NCBI GenBank assembly: GCA_018466975.1
Contig: CM031562.1
Span: forward strand, 124,001 to 188,000
Source: Sparassis latifolia
Lineage: Eukaryota; Basidiomycota; Agaricomycetes; Polyporales; Sparassidaceae
Direction of reading: 5' to 3'
Length of the DNA stretch: 64,000 nucleotides
Shown one piece after another: positions 35,261 to 46,569 of the stretch; the first letter of the stretch is position 1, and every line of letters begins with the position of its first letter. Both the position numbers and the translations under genes were made by a program. Below the pieces are notes generated by a model. It was not told the DNA's origin. It saw only the letters and a program-made list of their open reading frames with translations, and searched no databases.

Positions 35261-35783
35261 CACAAGGTGCATTCCACCTTTTTTCCTGGGGAAAAACCTG
35301 GGGAAAATGACAAAATAAGTCTCCGGGAAATATTTCCAGGAAAAACTGTGAGAAAACAATAGTGTAAATCCTGGGGAAAAACCGTGACCCAGAAAAAGCA
35401 AAGATTTCTCGGACTGCATACCTCTTCATCAGCAAAAGTCAACTCTTGCTTACCCAGATTATTCCCTTGATCGAGGAAATTTTAAGGAGATCCTCATTAT
35501 TATTCTTCCTTATTCACCTTAATTGGCCAAATAAGGAAGCAGACCTCCTTAATCAAGGCAATAAGGAGCTAACCAAGAGTTGACTTTTCCTGATGTTGCA
35601 GAAATCCCGATTTGGAAACAAAGGTTTTTTCTCCAAGAAATCTGTTGCTTTTTCTGGGTCATGGTTTTTCCCCAGGATTTACACTATTGTTTTCTCACAG
35701 TTTTTCCCGGATATTTCCCGGAGACTTACTTTGTCGTTTTCCCCAGGTTTTTCCCCAGGAAAAAAGGTGGAATGCGCCTTGTG
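35261..35783. mobile_element. 523-bp foldback element with CACA ends and 3-bp target duplication
   Basis: Ends are CACAAGGTGCATTCCACC and its inverse with one change. CTT repeats directly at 35258-35260 and 35784-35786. Nearly the whole element is an inverted repeat (arms of roughly 170-250 bp) rich in TTTTTCCCCAGG/CCTGGGGAAAAA. Only the middle (about 35450-35560) is imperfect. It resembles the 62,905 element in ends and arm sequence. CACA/CACTA ends with 3-bp duplications point to the CMC/EnSpm group. Confidence 0.88.
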
Positions 35784-35944
35784 CTTTGCAATGTAACATA
35801 GCGACGCATCCGTACAACAACCTTTGTTCATGACGCCGCTTCATTCATTCAATTTGTCCTTGTGCGCTTACTCAATCATCCAGGTGCAACAATACTAATC
35901 CATTGTCACCGCCACCGTCTTGCCTTGAGGCATGTTATTCTAGT

Positions 35945-35955
35945 CGGGTATTTAT
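35945..35955 (+). promoter_or_regulatory. TATA-like box upstream of F-box-family gene D
   Basis: GGGTATTTATAGG lies about 85 bp before the ATG at 36039 and is followed by a CT-rich stretch, a common fungal promoter arrangement. Confidence 0.55.
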
Positions 35956-36038
35956 AGGCAGTATCCTCTACCCTCTTCCCTCACCCTTCCTCCCGCCAGC
36001 TGCCAACACACTCCGCTACTGCTTGCTCCATCTGCAGC

Positions 36039-37401
36039 ATGGAAGCTTCAGTTATTCGCAACCACTATGACTTGCTGGAACTTTATGTCACAAATCTTCA
36101 CAGACCTACCCTGCTCCAAAGCCTCTCCATTACCTTCTCGTATCAACCAGGAGAAGCTTGCGTCATCAATCTTGCAATGGTGCTTGGCCTGGCTCCTAAC
36201 CTACAGCAGTTGTCCCTTAGCCATACGAGTGATTTATTTGCTGTCAACCCAGATCTCAGGAAAAATCTCTGCGCACTGAGGTGCCTCCGCGATCTCAGTT
36301 TGGATATGGCCACACCAAAGATCATCGAGATCCTCGCGCCCCTTGGGGCAACTGTGCATAAGCTCAGTCTTCGCGGTCTACTGCCACCGCCACCGCCAAC
36401 CTGGCCACTCCCGGGAGACCTACCAATCTGCCCTCACGGATCCCATGAGCTATGCTCATCCCTTGCTGTTGGGGATGCATCTCTCACCCAAGAGTGGCCC
36501 GCCGTTCGTGAGCTCTCGCTTATAAGTGGCATCGTCATAATGGGCGACTTGGTGAAGGCATTCCCGAATGCCTCAACTGTTCTTCTTTCGCCCTTCATGT
36601 TGCAGAATGTCCCTCTTGGCGACATGTACATGCGGTTCTGGGATCATCTGCAGTATGTCCGAGGAAGCTTCGAATCTCTACTCTGCTGGGATTTTCACCG
36701 TCCTGTACACCGGCTCGACATGGATGCACGAGACCTGTTTCTGAGGAACACGAAATTTATGATACCCTCCGTGCTGGCACAGTCGTCGCCTGTTGTCCTG
36801 GCTCTGTGTGTAGAGCAGCTGTTTCCAGTTGTGAGTTTTAGCTCCAGGACTGCCTTTTGGGAGGCCGCGTTTCAGCCGGGCTCCTTGAAAAGGCTGCGAG
36901 TTCTCCAGCTGTGCATAGTCAGCACGACAACAGAAGCGGGGCAATGGTTGGTGCGTCGCAATTCCTTTCCCCCATAAGTTGCCCATTGTCTCATTGTAAC
37001 TGCAGGAAATGGTCTGTGCACTTCTCGCAAACGTCAAAACGCTGCAGGTATTGGCGCTGTACTTCGGGCTCAAAAAACCAACTGCTGGTCAAAGTGTTCC
37101 TCCTGGTGCCACACCCTTGGCGGATTTCATTGAGCGGGGGCCAGGCTTTCATTTGCCCGAGGCGTTCAAGGTAGAGCGGCTTGCGAGTGGTATTCGCTCG
37201 TTGCAATTGGTCTCGCTCTCCTACGGTGATGTGCAGATTGATGACAAGGAGTTATGGTCCTTCCATGTAAAAGGTGAAACCAAGTATTGGTGTGGCCTCC
37301 AGGATGGTTTGCACGCCGCCAAAACAGAGGAGGAGGGACAAAACCTGGCTTCCGCGCTGTATAGTTCGGGCGACGATCCAGTCATGTTCACATTCCTGTG
37401 A
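36039..37401 (+). CDS. Leucine-rich protein D of the F-box family, lacking a clear F-box
   Basis: Exons 36039-36950 and 37006-37401 with a 55-nt intron (GTGCGT...TGCAG) give 435 aa without stops. The protein starts MEASVIRNHYDLLELYVTNL, directly in leucine-rich sequence (LAPNLQQLSLSH, LRCLRDLSLDMA, LGATVHKLSLRGL), and includes a proline run PPPPPTW near residue 115. The intron sits at the same place as in the F-box copies (before the last 130 codons) and the RFWDHLQYV...PVHRLDMDA segment matches RLDYVC...HWLDL in gene A. There is no SLNDDVL F-box motif in front, yet promoter-like signals precede it. It may be an N-terminally truncated but expressed paralog. Confidence 0.72.
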
Positions 37402-37646
37402 CATTCGATGTCTAGTCTAGTACTCACGTTCTTCAGCGAAGGCGGCTCATCGGTGTTAATCAAATCAACTTCCATGTATTTGAATTAGACTCTTCTATGT
37501 AGCGTGAAATTGCGAGCTCCGAAATGTGCAATATACATCTCTGATCTCTCTGGCAAGCGACGAACGCATAGTGATGCACTGGGATAAGCAAGGGTGTTCC
37601 ACCAATTACTCGGGCTATGGCTATTGATACGGGATGTAGATACTTA

Positions 37647-38914
37647 TCAGTGCATGCCATAGAGCCCGCTAGACATCTCCGACATGTATCGCTCGTCGCC
37701 CGAGTATTTGATGAACGACCAGTGGAAAGCATCGTCGGACCATTCATCCTCAGAGTGCACAGCGGCACAGCGAAGTACCGCAAAGGAGTGTTGTAGCCAA
37801 CGAGCACGTCGCGCATCCGTATGACAGAGCCTGAGTGCATCAGTGATAGAGGCGCGAATGCGGTTCAGGCCTAGCCGAGCTAGGAGAGAAGGCACGATAT
37901 TCTGATGGGCGAGGGCAAGTGCAGTCAGCTCAAGACGCATCCTGGCACGCAATTATCCGTATACTTCCCAGCCACTTCGCAGTCTCGGTGTACACACGCT
38001 GATTCCACGATAGCCTCCACTTCGTTGTCGAGACATCGAATCTCGGGTACAATCTCAACGAGCCTTGTCCAGAACAGGACCGACGGATCGGCGGGGACGG
38101 CCAGTGAGAGCACGCTAGGCCGAATGTACTGCAGAGGACCAAGAGCGAACCCGACACTCACTTCGTGCCACAAGTTACCTAGTCCCGTTACGTGGACCGC
38201 AGCGAGTCGCTGCGCCCGTGCGACTGCCATCGTCGGTGGGGCATCCCGGTTAATGATCACGACGTGCCAAAGTCGCGTGCTCTTCACATTCGGAAACAGC
38301 ACGAGCGCGGGGACCACGACGCGGAAGAGGGATAGGTGTCGCAATGCCGCCCACTATGTTCCCTTCTGAGCCAACCGGATAGTGCATCGTCGAGAGCGAA
38401 TTCAACGGACTTCACATTGTTTAACGGGGTCAGCCGAAAGAGAGCCATAACAATCTTGGAGTCTCGCGTGGCATAGAAGGTGAGGACTTTGTGTGACCTG
38501 CCGTGAAACCTGGAGATCATATCCACCACGCGCTTGCTAGCGTCTCGGAGCTGAAGTTCCTGCAGCTCCTCGAGTGCGATATCACCGACGAAGCATGGGA
38601 TAGACAGCTTCGTCGGAGTTTGGTAGCCACCTCGAACACGTCTGCGCTTTAGCTGGATCCAGATGAGAACAATCGGCCCATGCAAATACTTCATCTGCAT
38701 TGGGGCGTCATCGAGTATGTACCTGCAGAACGCGATAGGCTGGTCTTTCTCGGGGAGGATCACGGCGGATGATGCCTGCTGCAAAAGCGATAAGACGAAG
38801 ACGGTAGTTGGTCCGGGACAGGTGAAGAGCATCTCGCGGGCGGAGGTGAAAGATAGTTGCTAAGAGGACATCCTCGTCGCGAGAGTGCAGGTTCATGTCG
38901 CGGTGAAGGAGCAT
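37647..38914 (-). pseudogene. F-box/LRR-like pseudogene (frameshifted)
   Basis: From ATG 38914 or 38896 the F-box-like DEDVLLATIFHLRPRDALHL is followed by LSRTNYRLRLIAFA. A one-base gain in a T run near 38786 shifts the frame. The next frame gives SSAVILPEKDQPIAFCRYIL and ALEELQELQLRDASKRVV. A second shift near 38345 leads to LRHLSLFRVVVPALVLFPNV, LWHEVSVGF and DPSVLFWTRLVEIVPEIRCL, then a C-terminal exon ending at 37647. Two frameshifts with otherwise good family resemblance mark a fairly young pseudogene. Confidence 0.72.
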
Positions 38915-39376
38915 CGACGAGGGGGCACGAATTACCTCTGCGACGCAGGCGAGGCCTACCCTCGAATCACGAGCACGAGATATAAGACAAGGCAGATGCG
39001 TCAATAGACGGCGATGTAGCAGGAAGTGGCGTACCGTACGTGGAAAGAATACGCGAGCACTCGGCCAATGCAAAAGAACAGTGGGAAAACGTGAATGCAT
39101 TCGACGAATCAAACTGCAGCGTCGACTGTGATGAACGAGATGGACACAGAAGATTCACGACTCCCACGTATAATATCGAGTATGCGCGGAAAACCCAAAA
39201 TCGGACAGTCAGGCCAACTCTAGTATGAGATTCGTAGTGAACAGAACAAAAAGATACTGAACGTCGCACCTGCCTCACGTCATTGAGCATTACAAAGCTG
39301 TCGAATGGACCACAAATAAGCTGAGACGCAGACAATGCATAGTCGGCTTAGGCCTTTCCCGCTCGTCGTCCAGTGC

Positions 39377-40744
39377 TCATAGCGCCCCAAAGTCACAACC
39401 CGGAGTGCGCATTCGCGCACTCACCCATTCCCCCCGCTCCATCGATATCGGCTCCACAGCACGGCCCGCGCCGGACCCGACAACTCGCCACCAAGATGAT
39501 CTGATCACTCGAGCAAAATCCATCTCTGCATCACTTTCAGTTTGCCTCCAGCCAAGGGCGATATACTTCAGCGAAGGGATTGAACACGCGAGCCTGTGCG
39601 CCGTCGCAGCCATGGTCACATCCAACTTTGCAATATCTGAGCTTGACAGACGATCCCGAGGGTTCAAAGGTCGGAGAAACCATGTCGGGCTCGTCATAAA
39701 AGGATCAAGGTATATTTGGATGCACATGATGTTCTGTCGTGCAAGCAGGAGGGAAAGCTCAGTTTGAAGAAGCTTAAAAAGAATTAAATTTCGTGCCTTA
39801 TTCTAACGATGTGAACGCTCACATTGATTTGAGCAGCGTACGGCATCTCCCCCTTGTCATGGTGGTGTGTGACAATCTCCAAGCATTTTGTGTCGGGCAA
39901 GTTGTCGATCAACTGTGCCCAGCTGTTGGAACATCCCTTGAATACGTGCAGAGACAATACTGCAGGGCGAATGCGTTCCTGGAGTACGATACGCATCTCT
40001 CTGAAGTCTATATCGGGGTGGGACTCTACGGTACGGAGGTGCAGCCAATGGACAGGACAAGTGAGCCACCATTGTTCGAGATCCATCAGCTCCGCGCAGA
40101 CGTAGTTCAAGCGTTTCCAACCGCCTACGGCTGAGTAAGGGACAACTCGAGCGATTCGAGTTGTTGCATGTGGGAAATACTAGCCAGAACGTCGCTGATG
40201 CCGACTCGAAAGTAGAGTTCGAGTGCCAACTTGCGTAATACCGGGCTGAAGCCCACAAGAGACTGGATATACTTCACCCCAGCAAAGTCTTCCAATCGGA
40301 GTTCGATGAGCTCGGGAAGAGCTGATATTGCAACCTGGATACGAGACTCTCCACCAATTATGAACTCTGGCTGATACAAAACCAATGCCTGCAGCTGGCC
40401 TGGTCTGATCTTCTCCAGGGGATCTGCTAACTTAGCAGCGCAGGAACTGTTACATCCAGCATATCTGGACCATCACATGCTTCGGCATTGACCTCGAGGC
40501 GTCGCACGCAATATAACCGATTGGGTATGTCTGCGAGGAGATACCTGCAAAATATCTTGAAATGGGCAGCGTCGCGGAAGTGGATCGTCACCGAAGACAG
40601 AGCATGGCGAGTGGCTAGACCATGCAGCACTCGAGTAGTCGCGGAGAGCGAGAGTGCGTCGTGCGTAGCAAGATGGGAAATAATTGCTAAGAGGACGTCG
40701 TCGTTCAGTAACGAGAGTTGTGTACGCTGATCTTTCTTGAACAT
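39377..40744 (-). pseudogene. F-box/LRR-like pseudogene G, inverted sister of gene A
   Basis: From ATG 40744 (MFKKDQRTQL) it matches gene A almost residue for residue through AHFKIFCRYLLADIPNRLYC and NAEACDGPDMLDVTVP. A five-base insertion near 40433 then shifts the frame. The next frame (40385-40125) again matches A (VLYQPEFIIGGESRIQ...). About 65 codons present in A (from SGGEPPFLEP to the HWSAG region) are missing near 40130, and a TAG lies there. The following exon part and the second exon (39377-39772, intron 39773-39822) are intact. The 3' flank also resembles that of A, so it is a segmental duplicate. Confidence 0.85.
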
Positions 40745-41185
40745 AACTAAAAATAGTTTCGATGAAAGTTTCACAGGTCCAGAGCTGTACGATGAACGCA
40801 CTACAAACAAAAAATTCGAGAGTTGCAAGTGTGTCGTGTCGTAGATATGATCAACGACAACAAGATCGCCTCTGTAATGATATATCCATTCCGAGTCAGC
40901 GGAGGGAGTAGATACAAGCAGGCGATGGGCAACGTCGCAGTCATAGGTTCTGAACGAAGTGGCAGTACGTACCAGCTGGGAATGGCCTCAGTAATTACGC
41001 GTCTAAGTGCACACCACTTGTTTGCGCGAGAGTTCGGTATAGGTGAGAATTTGATCGTGGCCGCAGATCAGCTGAGAAGGGAAGCTCAGATGCCATACAA
41101 GGCAACTTTCCCAGGGCTTGCACCTTGAACTGTAACTACTGAGTAAGTACTGAGTACTGACACCCCGCTTGGGCATCAGGACAGG

Positions 41186-42538
41186 ATGAGTCCAGTTTCC
41201 CTCAACGACGATGTTCTCCTCCTCGTCGTTGCCTGTCTCGATCCCCTCGATGCCCTCCGTCTGTCCGAAACCAGCCGCCATCTCCATCTCATCGCGCTCC
41301 CGCAGGCACTTTCAGCTGTAACTCTCACGGGGCACGTCGAGCTCACAGCGTTCTGCAGGTCCATGCTTAGTCGCCCGTCGATCCACATACTTCTTGTGCG
41401 CCGCCTCCGTATTGCGCTTACCGACAACAACTTTTCCAGTGCGCCACTCCTCGCGGACGTCCTTCAGCGAGCTGGTAGACTGCGGTCCATAATCATGCTT
41501 CAGTCAGAAAACTTCATCGAGGCCGAACCACGCATCGGCGATGCTCTCGCTGCGCTCGAGGAACTTGAGGTTGTCTACCTGCTTGGTTGTCACGAGCGTG
41601 TGCGAGAAATGCTCCATCGGCTTCGCAGTAGGCCACGCAAAGTCATACTTAGCTCCTCTCCACCATACCCTCACCTCGTTCTTTATCTCTCTCGACTCTC
41701 AGCTCTGCAGCACACAGTGAAGCTCGGATTATCCAAGGTTACGGTCAAAGATGAACCCCCGCCTGGCGAACTCGCTGGGCAGCTGCAAGCGCAGTGGGAT
41801 GCGCAGTATCTGAGCCTCTGGGACGCTGAGATTCCAGTGTCTTTTTTTTCTAGTAAGGTCCCCAAGCTTAGAGCTGTGGTGCTACGACAGAGCAATATCA
41901 CAGTGCCGGCATCATCCTTACCAGGCACAGCCACCTTCTTGCCGTTGCGCACTGTCCGCCATATGACACTCGACATGTCATGGATAGACGTAGACACGAC
42001 AGAAGCAGATGTTGTGCGTGCGCTGCAGCCGCTGCAGTGCATGCCGCCTGTAGCGCTTTCGGTGCAGGCCGGCGTAAACTCGACGCACTATTTATGGGAA
42101 CGCCTCGCTGCGTTCGGCACGCAGATCAAGTATCTCGACGTGGATCTAAACTGTGTGCAACGGGAAGCGCGTAGCCTGTTCATCTACTTCCTGGTGAGCA
42201 CACTCGATTATGGCTATGCGGCCGTCCGTATTCTAACCTTGTCTCAGTGCACGGTACCCCAACTCCTTACTCCCCTGAACATTGTCTGTTTCCGCATCTC
42301 TGCGCGGTCGATGTCGGACGAAATGATCCAGAAGGTTCTTCAGTTGCATATACCCTCTCTGCGCTACCTTGCTGTCAAGTCCTCACACTGGTACATGAAC
42401 GAGCAGACTGACAGTGGCGCGTATACATTGTGGAGTGCAGAGGGGCCTGGGGATGCGCGGCTGTTCGTGAAAATGCCACCCGAGACTGGAGAGGCGATTC
42501 ACGAGCGCTTCTGCTCTGTGGCACTCGAAGAGATATGA
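41186..42538 (+). CDS. F-box/LRR-like protein F (intact)
   Basis: ATG 41186 is followed by 450 codons to 42538 without interruption. The F-box-like N-terminus is VSLNDDVLLLVVACLDPLDA LRLSETSRHLH. Leucine-rich repeats include LLADVLQRAGRLRSIIMLQS and LEELEVVYLLG. A 54-nt stretch (42194-42247) begins GTGAGC, contains CTAAC, ends TCTCAG and sits where other copies have their intron. It has no stop and is a multiple of three. If spliced the protein has 432 aa. It is divergent from the minus-strand copy at 39377-40744, 442 bp apart start to start, so they may share a promoter region. Confidence 0.82.
   Translation: MSPVSLNDDVLLLVVACLDPLDALRLSETSRHLHLIALPQALSAVTLTGHVELTAFCRSMLSRPSIHILLVRRLRIALTDNNFSSAPLLADVLQRAGRLRSIIMLQSENFIEAEPRIGDALAALEELEVVYLLGCHERVREMLHRLRSRPRKVILSSSPPYPHLVLYLSRLSALQHTVKLGLSKVTVKDEPPPGELAGQLQAQWDAQYLSLWDAEIPVSFFSSKVPKLRAVVLRQSNITVPASSLPGTATFLPLRTVRHMTLDMSWIDVDTTEADVVRALQPLQCMPPVALSVQAGVNSTHYLWERLAAFGTQIKYLDVDLNCVQREARSLFIYFLVSTLDYGYAAVRILTLSQCTVPQLLTPLNIVCFRISARSMSDEMIQKVLQLHIPSLRYLAVKSSHWYMNEQTDSGAYTLWSAEGPGDARLFVKMPPETGEAIHERFCSVALEEI
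42194..42247 (+). other. Probable in-frame 54-nt intron in F-box gene F
   Basis: GTGAGC donor, CTAAC branch-like site, TCTCAG acceptor, position conserved with the introns of the other family members. Retention would add 18 residues without a frameshift. Confidence 0.6.
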
Positions 42539-44271
42539 CTGTCTCCTGCACATTCGTATATAACGCAAACATCTGAGATGAGGCGACGCGGGGGTCCTTC
42601 TAGCTCATGAGACCAATTTGTTCGATAATCAACTCGATTTTGCTCTTCAAGCTTCAATATTCTTCAATGTCCAACCAGGCAATTTGATATGTTTATTCTC
42701 CATGTTTCGACGATGAGCCTAAGGTTTTGAGGGCTGAGCAGCAACGAGGGCTCAGCCTTCAATATTTCAATGGTCGAGGGTGAGTAAAATACAAAGTGAT
42801 CGACAGGCCACTACGCGCATGCGTAGAAGATACATGTACGACATATATACTGTGCGAGTGAAGATATTACTCTAGCAAAACAGACGTATCGTGAATCTCA
42901 CCGTCCATTTCTGTACGGTGCTGAGGGCGCGTAGCGCTACAGATATTCTGCTCCTCCTAGACCAATAGTGATGTCGAATGGAACAAACTGAGCGCACGGC
43001 ACTCATTAGATCATGACCAGCCAGGTGCTGTCGTGATACAATGTCTGGTCAGCACACGATTCCCCGTAGGCAGAAAAGGACAGACTCTCTACTACAACCC
43101 TGCGCGCGTTGCCGCTTCCCTCGATGCTGTTCGTCTTCACTCCATTCCACCGTGACTGCGACGTACGGTTGCGAGGGTGGACGCGGCTCGGCAGCGTTAA
43201 GTACCCTGCATTGACATGCAACTTCAGCACGACTCTTCAAGGGAATTTGAACCTCCAATGCTTACCTGCCATTCCAACAGATAGGCTGGGTAAGGCCACG
43301 GCCTAATTCCATGACCAGATACTGAAGCTGCAGGGAAAAATGAAGGAGGCACCTCCAAAGTGGGACAGACCAGTAAGATATCGAGAGGCCGGCGGTAGAG
43401 AAGCGTTGCAGTGAACTAAGTACCTCCTGAATTTCCTCGGACATTGTGTACTTCATGCGTGACACGTTTGAGTCGAGCTTTATGTCTTGAATGAGGTGAT
43501 CAGAGCAATGGAAATCTCTCGAAGCCGAGGCATATTCACCGAGAGCTCTATGCGCAGAAGATCGGCGAAGGGCATTGTGAGGATTCGGGATGAAGGCGGA
43601 GATCTCTGTATAGACTGTACTAGAAACTCTAGAAATAGTTGCCTAGACAAATGACAATTAGCAAAAACATGAGACGGTCGAGCATGACTATGTGTAGTGT
43701 ACTTTCAGACCACTACGCAGTACGACGCAGCCCTGAGTCTATCACCAATACAGAAGACCACTCGGACGCGGACCCGGTATGCATAACCCCGTAGCAATGT
43801 GAGCTGCAGAAGCTGCACGCAGGGTCCTGTCTCCCACTATCAGGCACACTAGTACTGTGCCTTCGCGTACGTCGTCGTGACCAAGGTCAGAAGGTAACTG
43901 TACATCCGAGACGCCGTGAACACATCTAAACCATGAGGCAGACTGTCCGGCCAAATTATAGGCCCATGTACCTGCAATAGCGGGCTAGAGCCGACCCACT
44001 ATTGCCAATATTGACGAGCATACTGGATAGGAGAAGTAGCAAAGATTATTCTGATCATACACAGCAACATGAAAAGACATTCTGGCGAAACAACGTGAAG
44101 CTTGCCTTTACATACCAGTCATCAGACGTGAATACCAGATGATACAGAGCAATAGAGGAATCTCAACATTGTAGTACAGATAGAACGTCGCCAAGCCTTA
44201 AGCACAAACAGAGTCGCATACATGAAAACCTATACAAAGACGGGAAGAAGAGCAGCACGTCCGCTACAGTC
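42539..44271. other. No recognised gene; possible minus-strand exons 43010-43640
   Basis: Minus frames 43262-43465 and 43006-43258 are linked by a plausible GTAAGC...GCAG intron, and one reading looks protein-like (SQPYVAVTVEWSEDEQHR). I cannot assign a family. The rest is empty. Confidence 0.35.
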
Positions 44272-45304
44272 TCAGGGCTCTAGAGCTTGCTGTTGCATAT
44301 CTCTGAAGCTCTTGACTGTCGATATCAGTCCCTGGATGTTCGCGTCCCATCTGGCAGCACGTATCGCACAATGGCTGCACTCAGTACCCAGACGATACTG
44401 CTCTTCTGCCCGCCGAAATACTTCGGCATACTCCATGACACACCCGATGTTTTGGGAGAGAGTGGAGACAACATGCCTGCGAAACAGAGGCCATAAATCG
44501 CACTCCGCAATTCCACCTTTATGCAGTACCACAGAGGGCTCTTGGAGAGAGTTCACCCAAACCTTGACCCATTGCTCACGGTAAAGAAGCTGGATTCATC
44601 GGTTAGAGATCAGTTAGTCATCTACGGCCAAAATTCCACTCACCCATGAGGCGAGGACTGTAGAATCAAAATTCCTCAGCGCATCAGCAACTGGATATCC
44701 GATGCTCTTCGGTGCAACTTCGTTGCATAAGTTCAAGTGTCCATGCCTTGCGGCATACAAGAACACCGCAGTTGGATGAGTGGGGATTGCTGCCCTGCAT
44801 TAGAACATACATCAGCATTTGACTTGGATCCACTAAAGTAAAACTGAAAATCGAGGATGGGTACATAACAGTCATAGTATCGAACTCACTTCATGAACAC
44901 CTTGCATATCTCTAACGCGGGAAAGACACGATACTTCTCAGCAGCCTCAGCGAGGCCTGCAATTATTTTAAATGGCTCTCCCTCGAGGTTGGGTTGTGGC
45001 TGCCGGTACATGTACTGGAAGAGAAGGTGGAGCGTCTCCGCCGTCTCTGAGAGCTCAACAATCTCTCCGTTCGTCACAAAATCGGCGCCAGGGAAGCCCT
45101 CTGAGTGCATCTCGAGGTTTCGCCTGTGAACGTTGAACAGCACTCCGTCTGATGACTTAACAACGAGGTCTGCGTCTGACGCAGAGACTGCTCATAATGC
45201 ATAGTCACTAGTCAGAACATCGGCGTGAAGATCAAAAGTCGTTAGAAGGCAGACTTACAGCGACCACTCTGACGTAATGCTTTCTGGGCCTGATCAGAGG
45301 ACAT
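44272..45304 (-). CDS. BTB/POZ domain protein (intact, four exons)
   Basis: Exons 45259-45304, 44890-45187, 44644-44794 and 44272-44589 join in phase to 270 aa from ATG 45304 (MSSDQAQKALRQSGR). Residues 16-110 are a BTB fold: DADLVVKSSDGVLFNVHRRN, a hydrophobic core VELSETAETLHLLFQYMYR and LAEAAEKYRVFPALEICKVF. The following YAARHGHLNLCNEVAPKSIG and the C-terminal block (REQWVKVW...CSHCAIRAARWDANIQGL) match the usual basidiomycete BTB proteins, which are a lineage-expanded family. Such proteins dimerise and often bridge Cul3 ligases or chromatin factors; the role here is unknown. All introns (71, 95, 54 nt) have GT-AG ends. Confidence 0.88.
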
Positions 45305-45931
45305 CGGCGGTAGTGAATGTAGTCTACGATACGCTGGAGAAGAAAGACAGAACACGAGGCTCGGGGACGATTCGTGCACGTGATCGTGGATAGACGCGTC
45401 GAGGGTGTACCATCAGCCTGAACAAAGAGGGTTAGCAGAGTAACCAACGAGTTCACAAGTTGAAAAAAATAACGGCCGAAGCGAAGCGAAAAGGTACTGA
45501 ATGAGACAGGGTTGATGAAGTGACGAGGTCACCAGCGCAGTGGAAAGGTGATAACAATGATCTGCAGATGCACGGTCAGAGTCTTCAGACACTTGCCAAT
45601 TGCGCTCAGAGAGCTAGCCAGGACGGAGCATGCACACTCACCCACTTCTCCTTGTTTCAGCACAACACTCTCACTCCTAAATAGATCTCGAAGGCGCAGA
45701 GGTTTCGTCAATGGATCAGACAAGTAAGCCGCCAACACTGGAGAGCCATGAACTCCGCAGAGATATGGTCCTCCTCCTCATGCACTGCTAACCCTGACCA
45801 AAAGTTCAAGTAGACCCGCTGTAAAAAATTTCCGGGCAGAGTCTTAGTGTGTCACTGAATGCACAAATACTAATGAAAAAGTACCTCATTCACCTACGAA
45901 AGGTAGGCGAACGCGGTACAGATCGAGGCGA
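45305..45931. other. No recognisable gene
   Basis: Upstream region of the BTB gene. Minus frame 45529-45738 has no motif. Confidence 0.4.
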
Positions 45932-46310
45932 TTACTTCAGGCTGAGAAGGTTTACGACCGCTGCCGGAAAGCTAGACTGCTCGACTGCTTCCAGCAGTGT
46001 GGCGTATGGGAAACATTCCCCCAAACCGGATGAGAACGGACATAATAGCCTAGTGATGTGCTTCCTCGCCAAACGCGGAGATACTCGAGGAGATACAAGA
46101 CCAACATGCGCAGACGGAGACTGTGGTCTGGTTTTCTCCAGAACATCTGCCAGCAGAGACAGAGTTGACAGATACAGGATGTCTTGCCATGGCAAAACTT
46201 CGGCATAATCCTGAAGGCATCGCACGCAATATCACTGAATGGATATATCGGCGAGAACGTTTAAAATTTTGTAGAGCAACTGGTTTAGAGGCGGATCCCG
46301 GATAACAAGA
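45932..46310 (-). pseudogene. F-box/LRR-family relic
   Basis: LSTLSLLADVLEKTRPQS followed in an adjacent frame by LRMLVLYLLEYLRV matches the VPPLLADLLEKIRPGHLQAL...VLYQPE block of gene A. Only about 100 codons remain, with frameshifts. No F-box or C-terminal exon is nearby. Confidence 0.6.
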
Positions 46311-46569
46311 GCACGTTGTGAGTAGAAATATAGGAAATGGAGAGGGGCGTAATCGTTCAGCGACAGGAGATATCTATATTTTGCTTTTTTCTACCTGATA
46401 TGTCAGATACGTTTGCCAGATTTATAGGGTCTGATAACTAACCTTCATACTATCAGTCAGGATAGGCCCGAACAGAAGCACTTCGAGCAGAGTTGCAAGA
46501 CTGGCGAGTTTATGAATAATCGACAATTACCGGTAGGATTCTTGAGCCAAGGAGGTAGATACAAACTTG

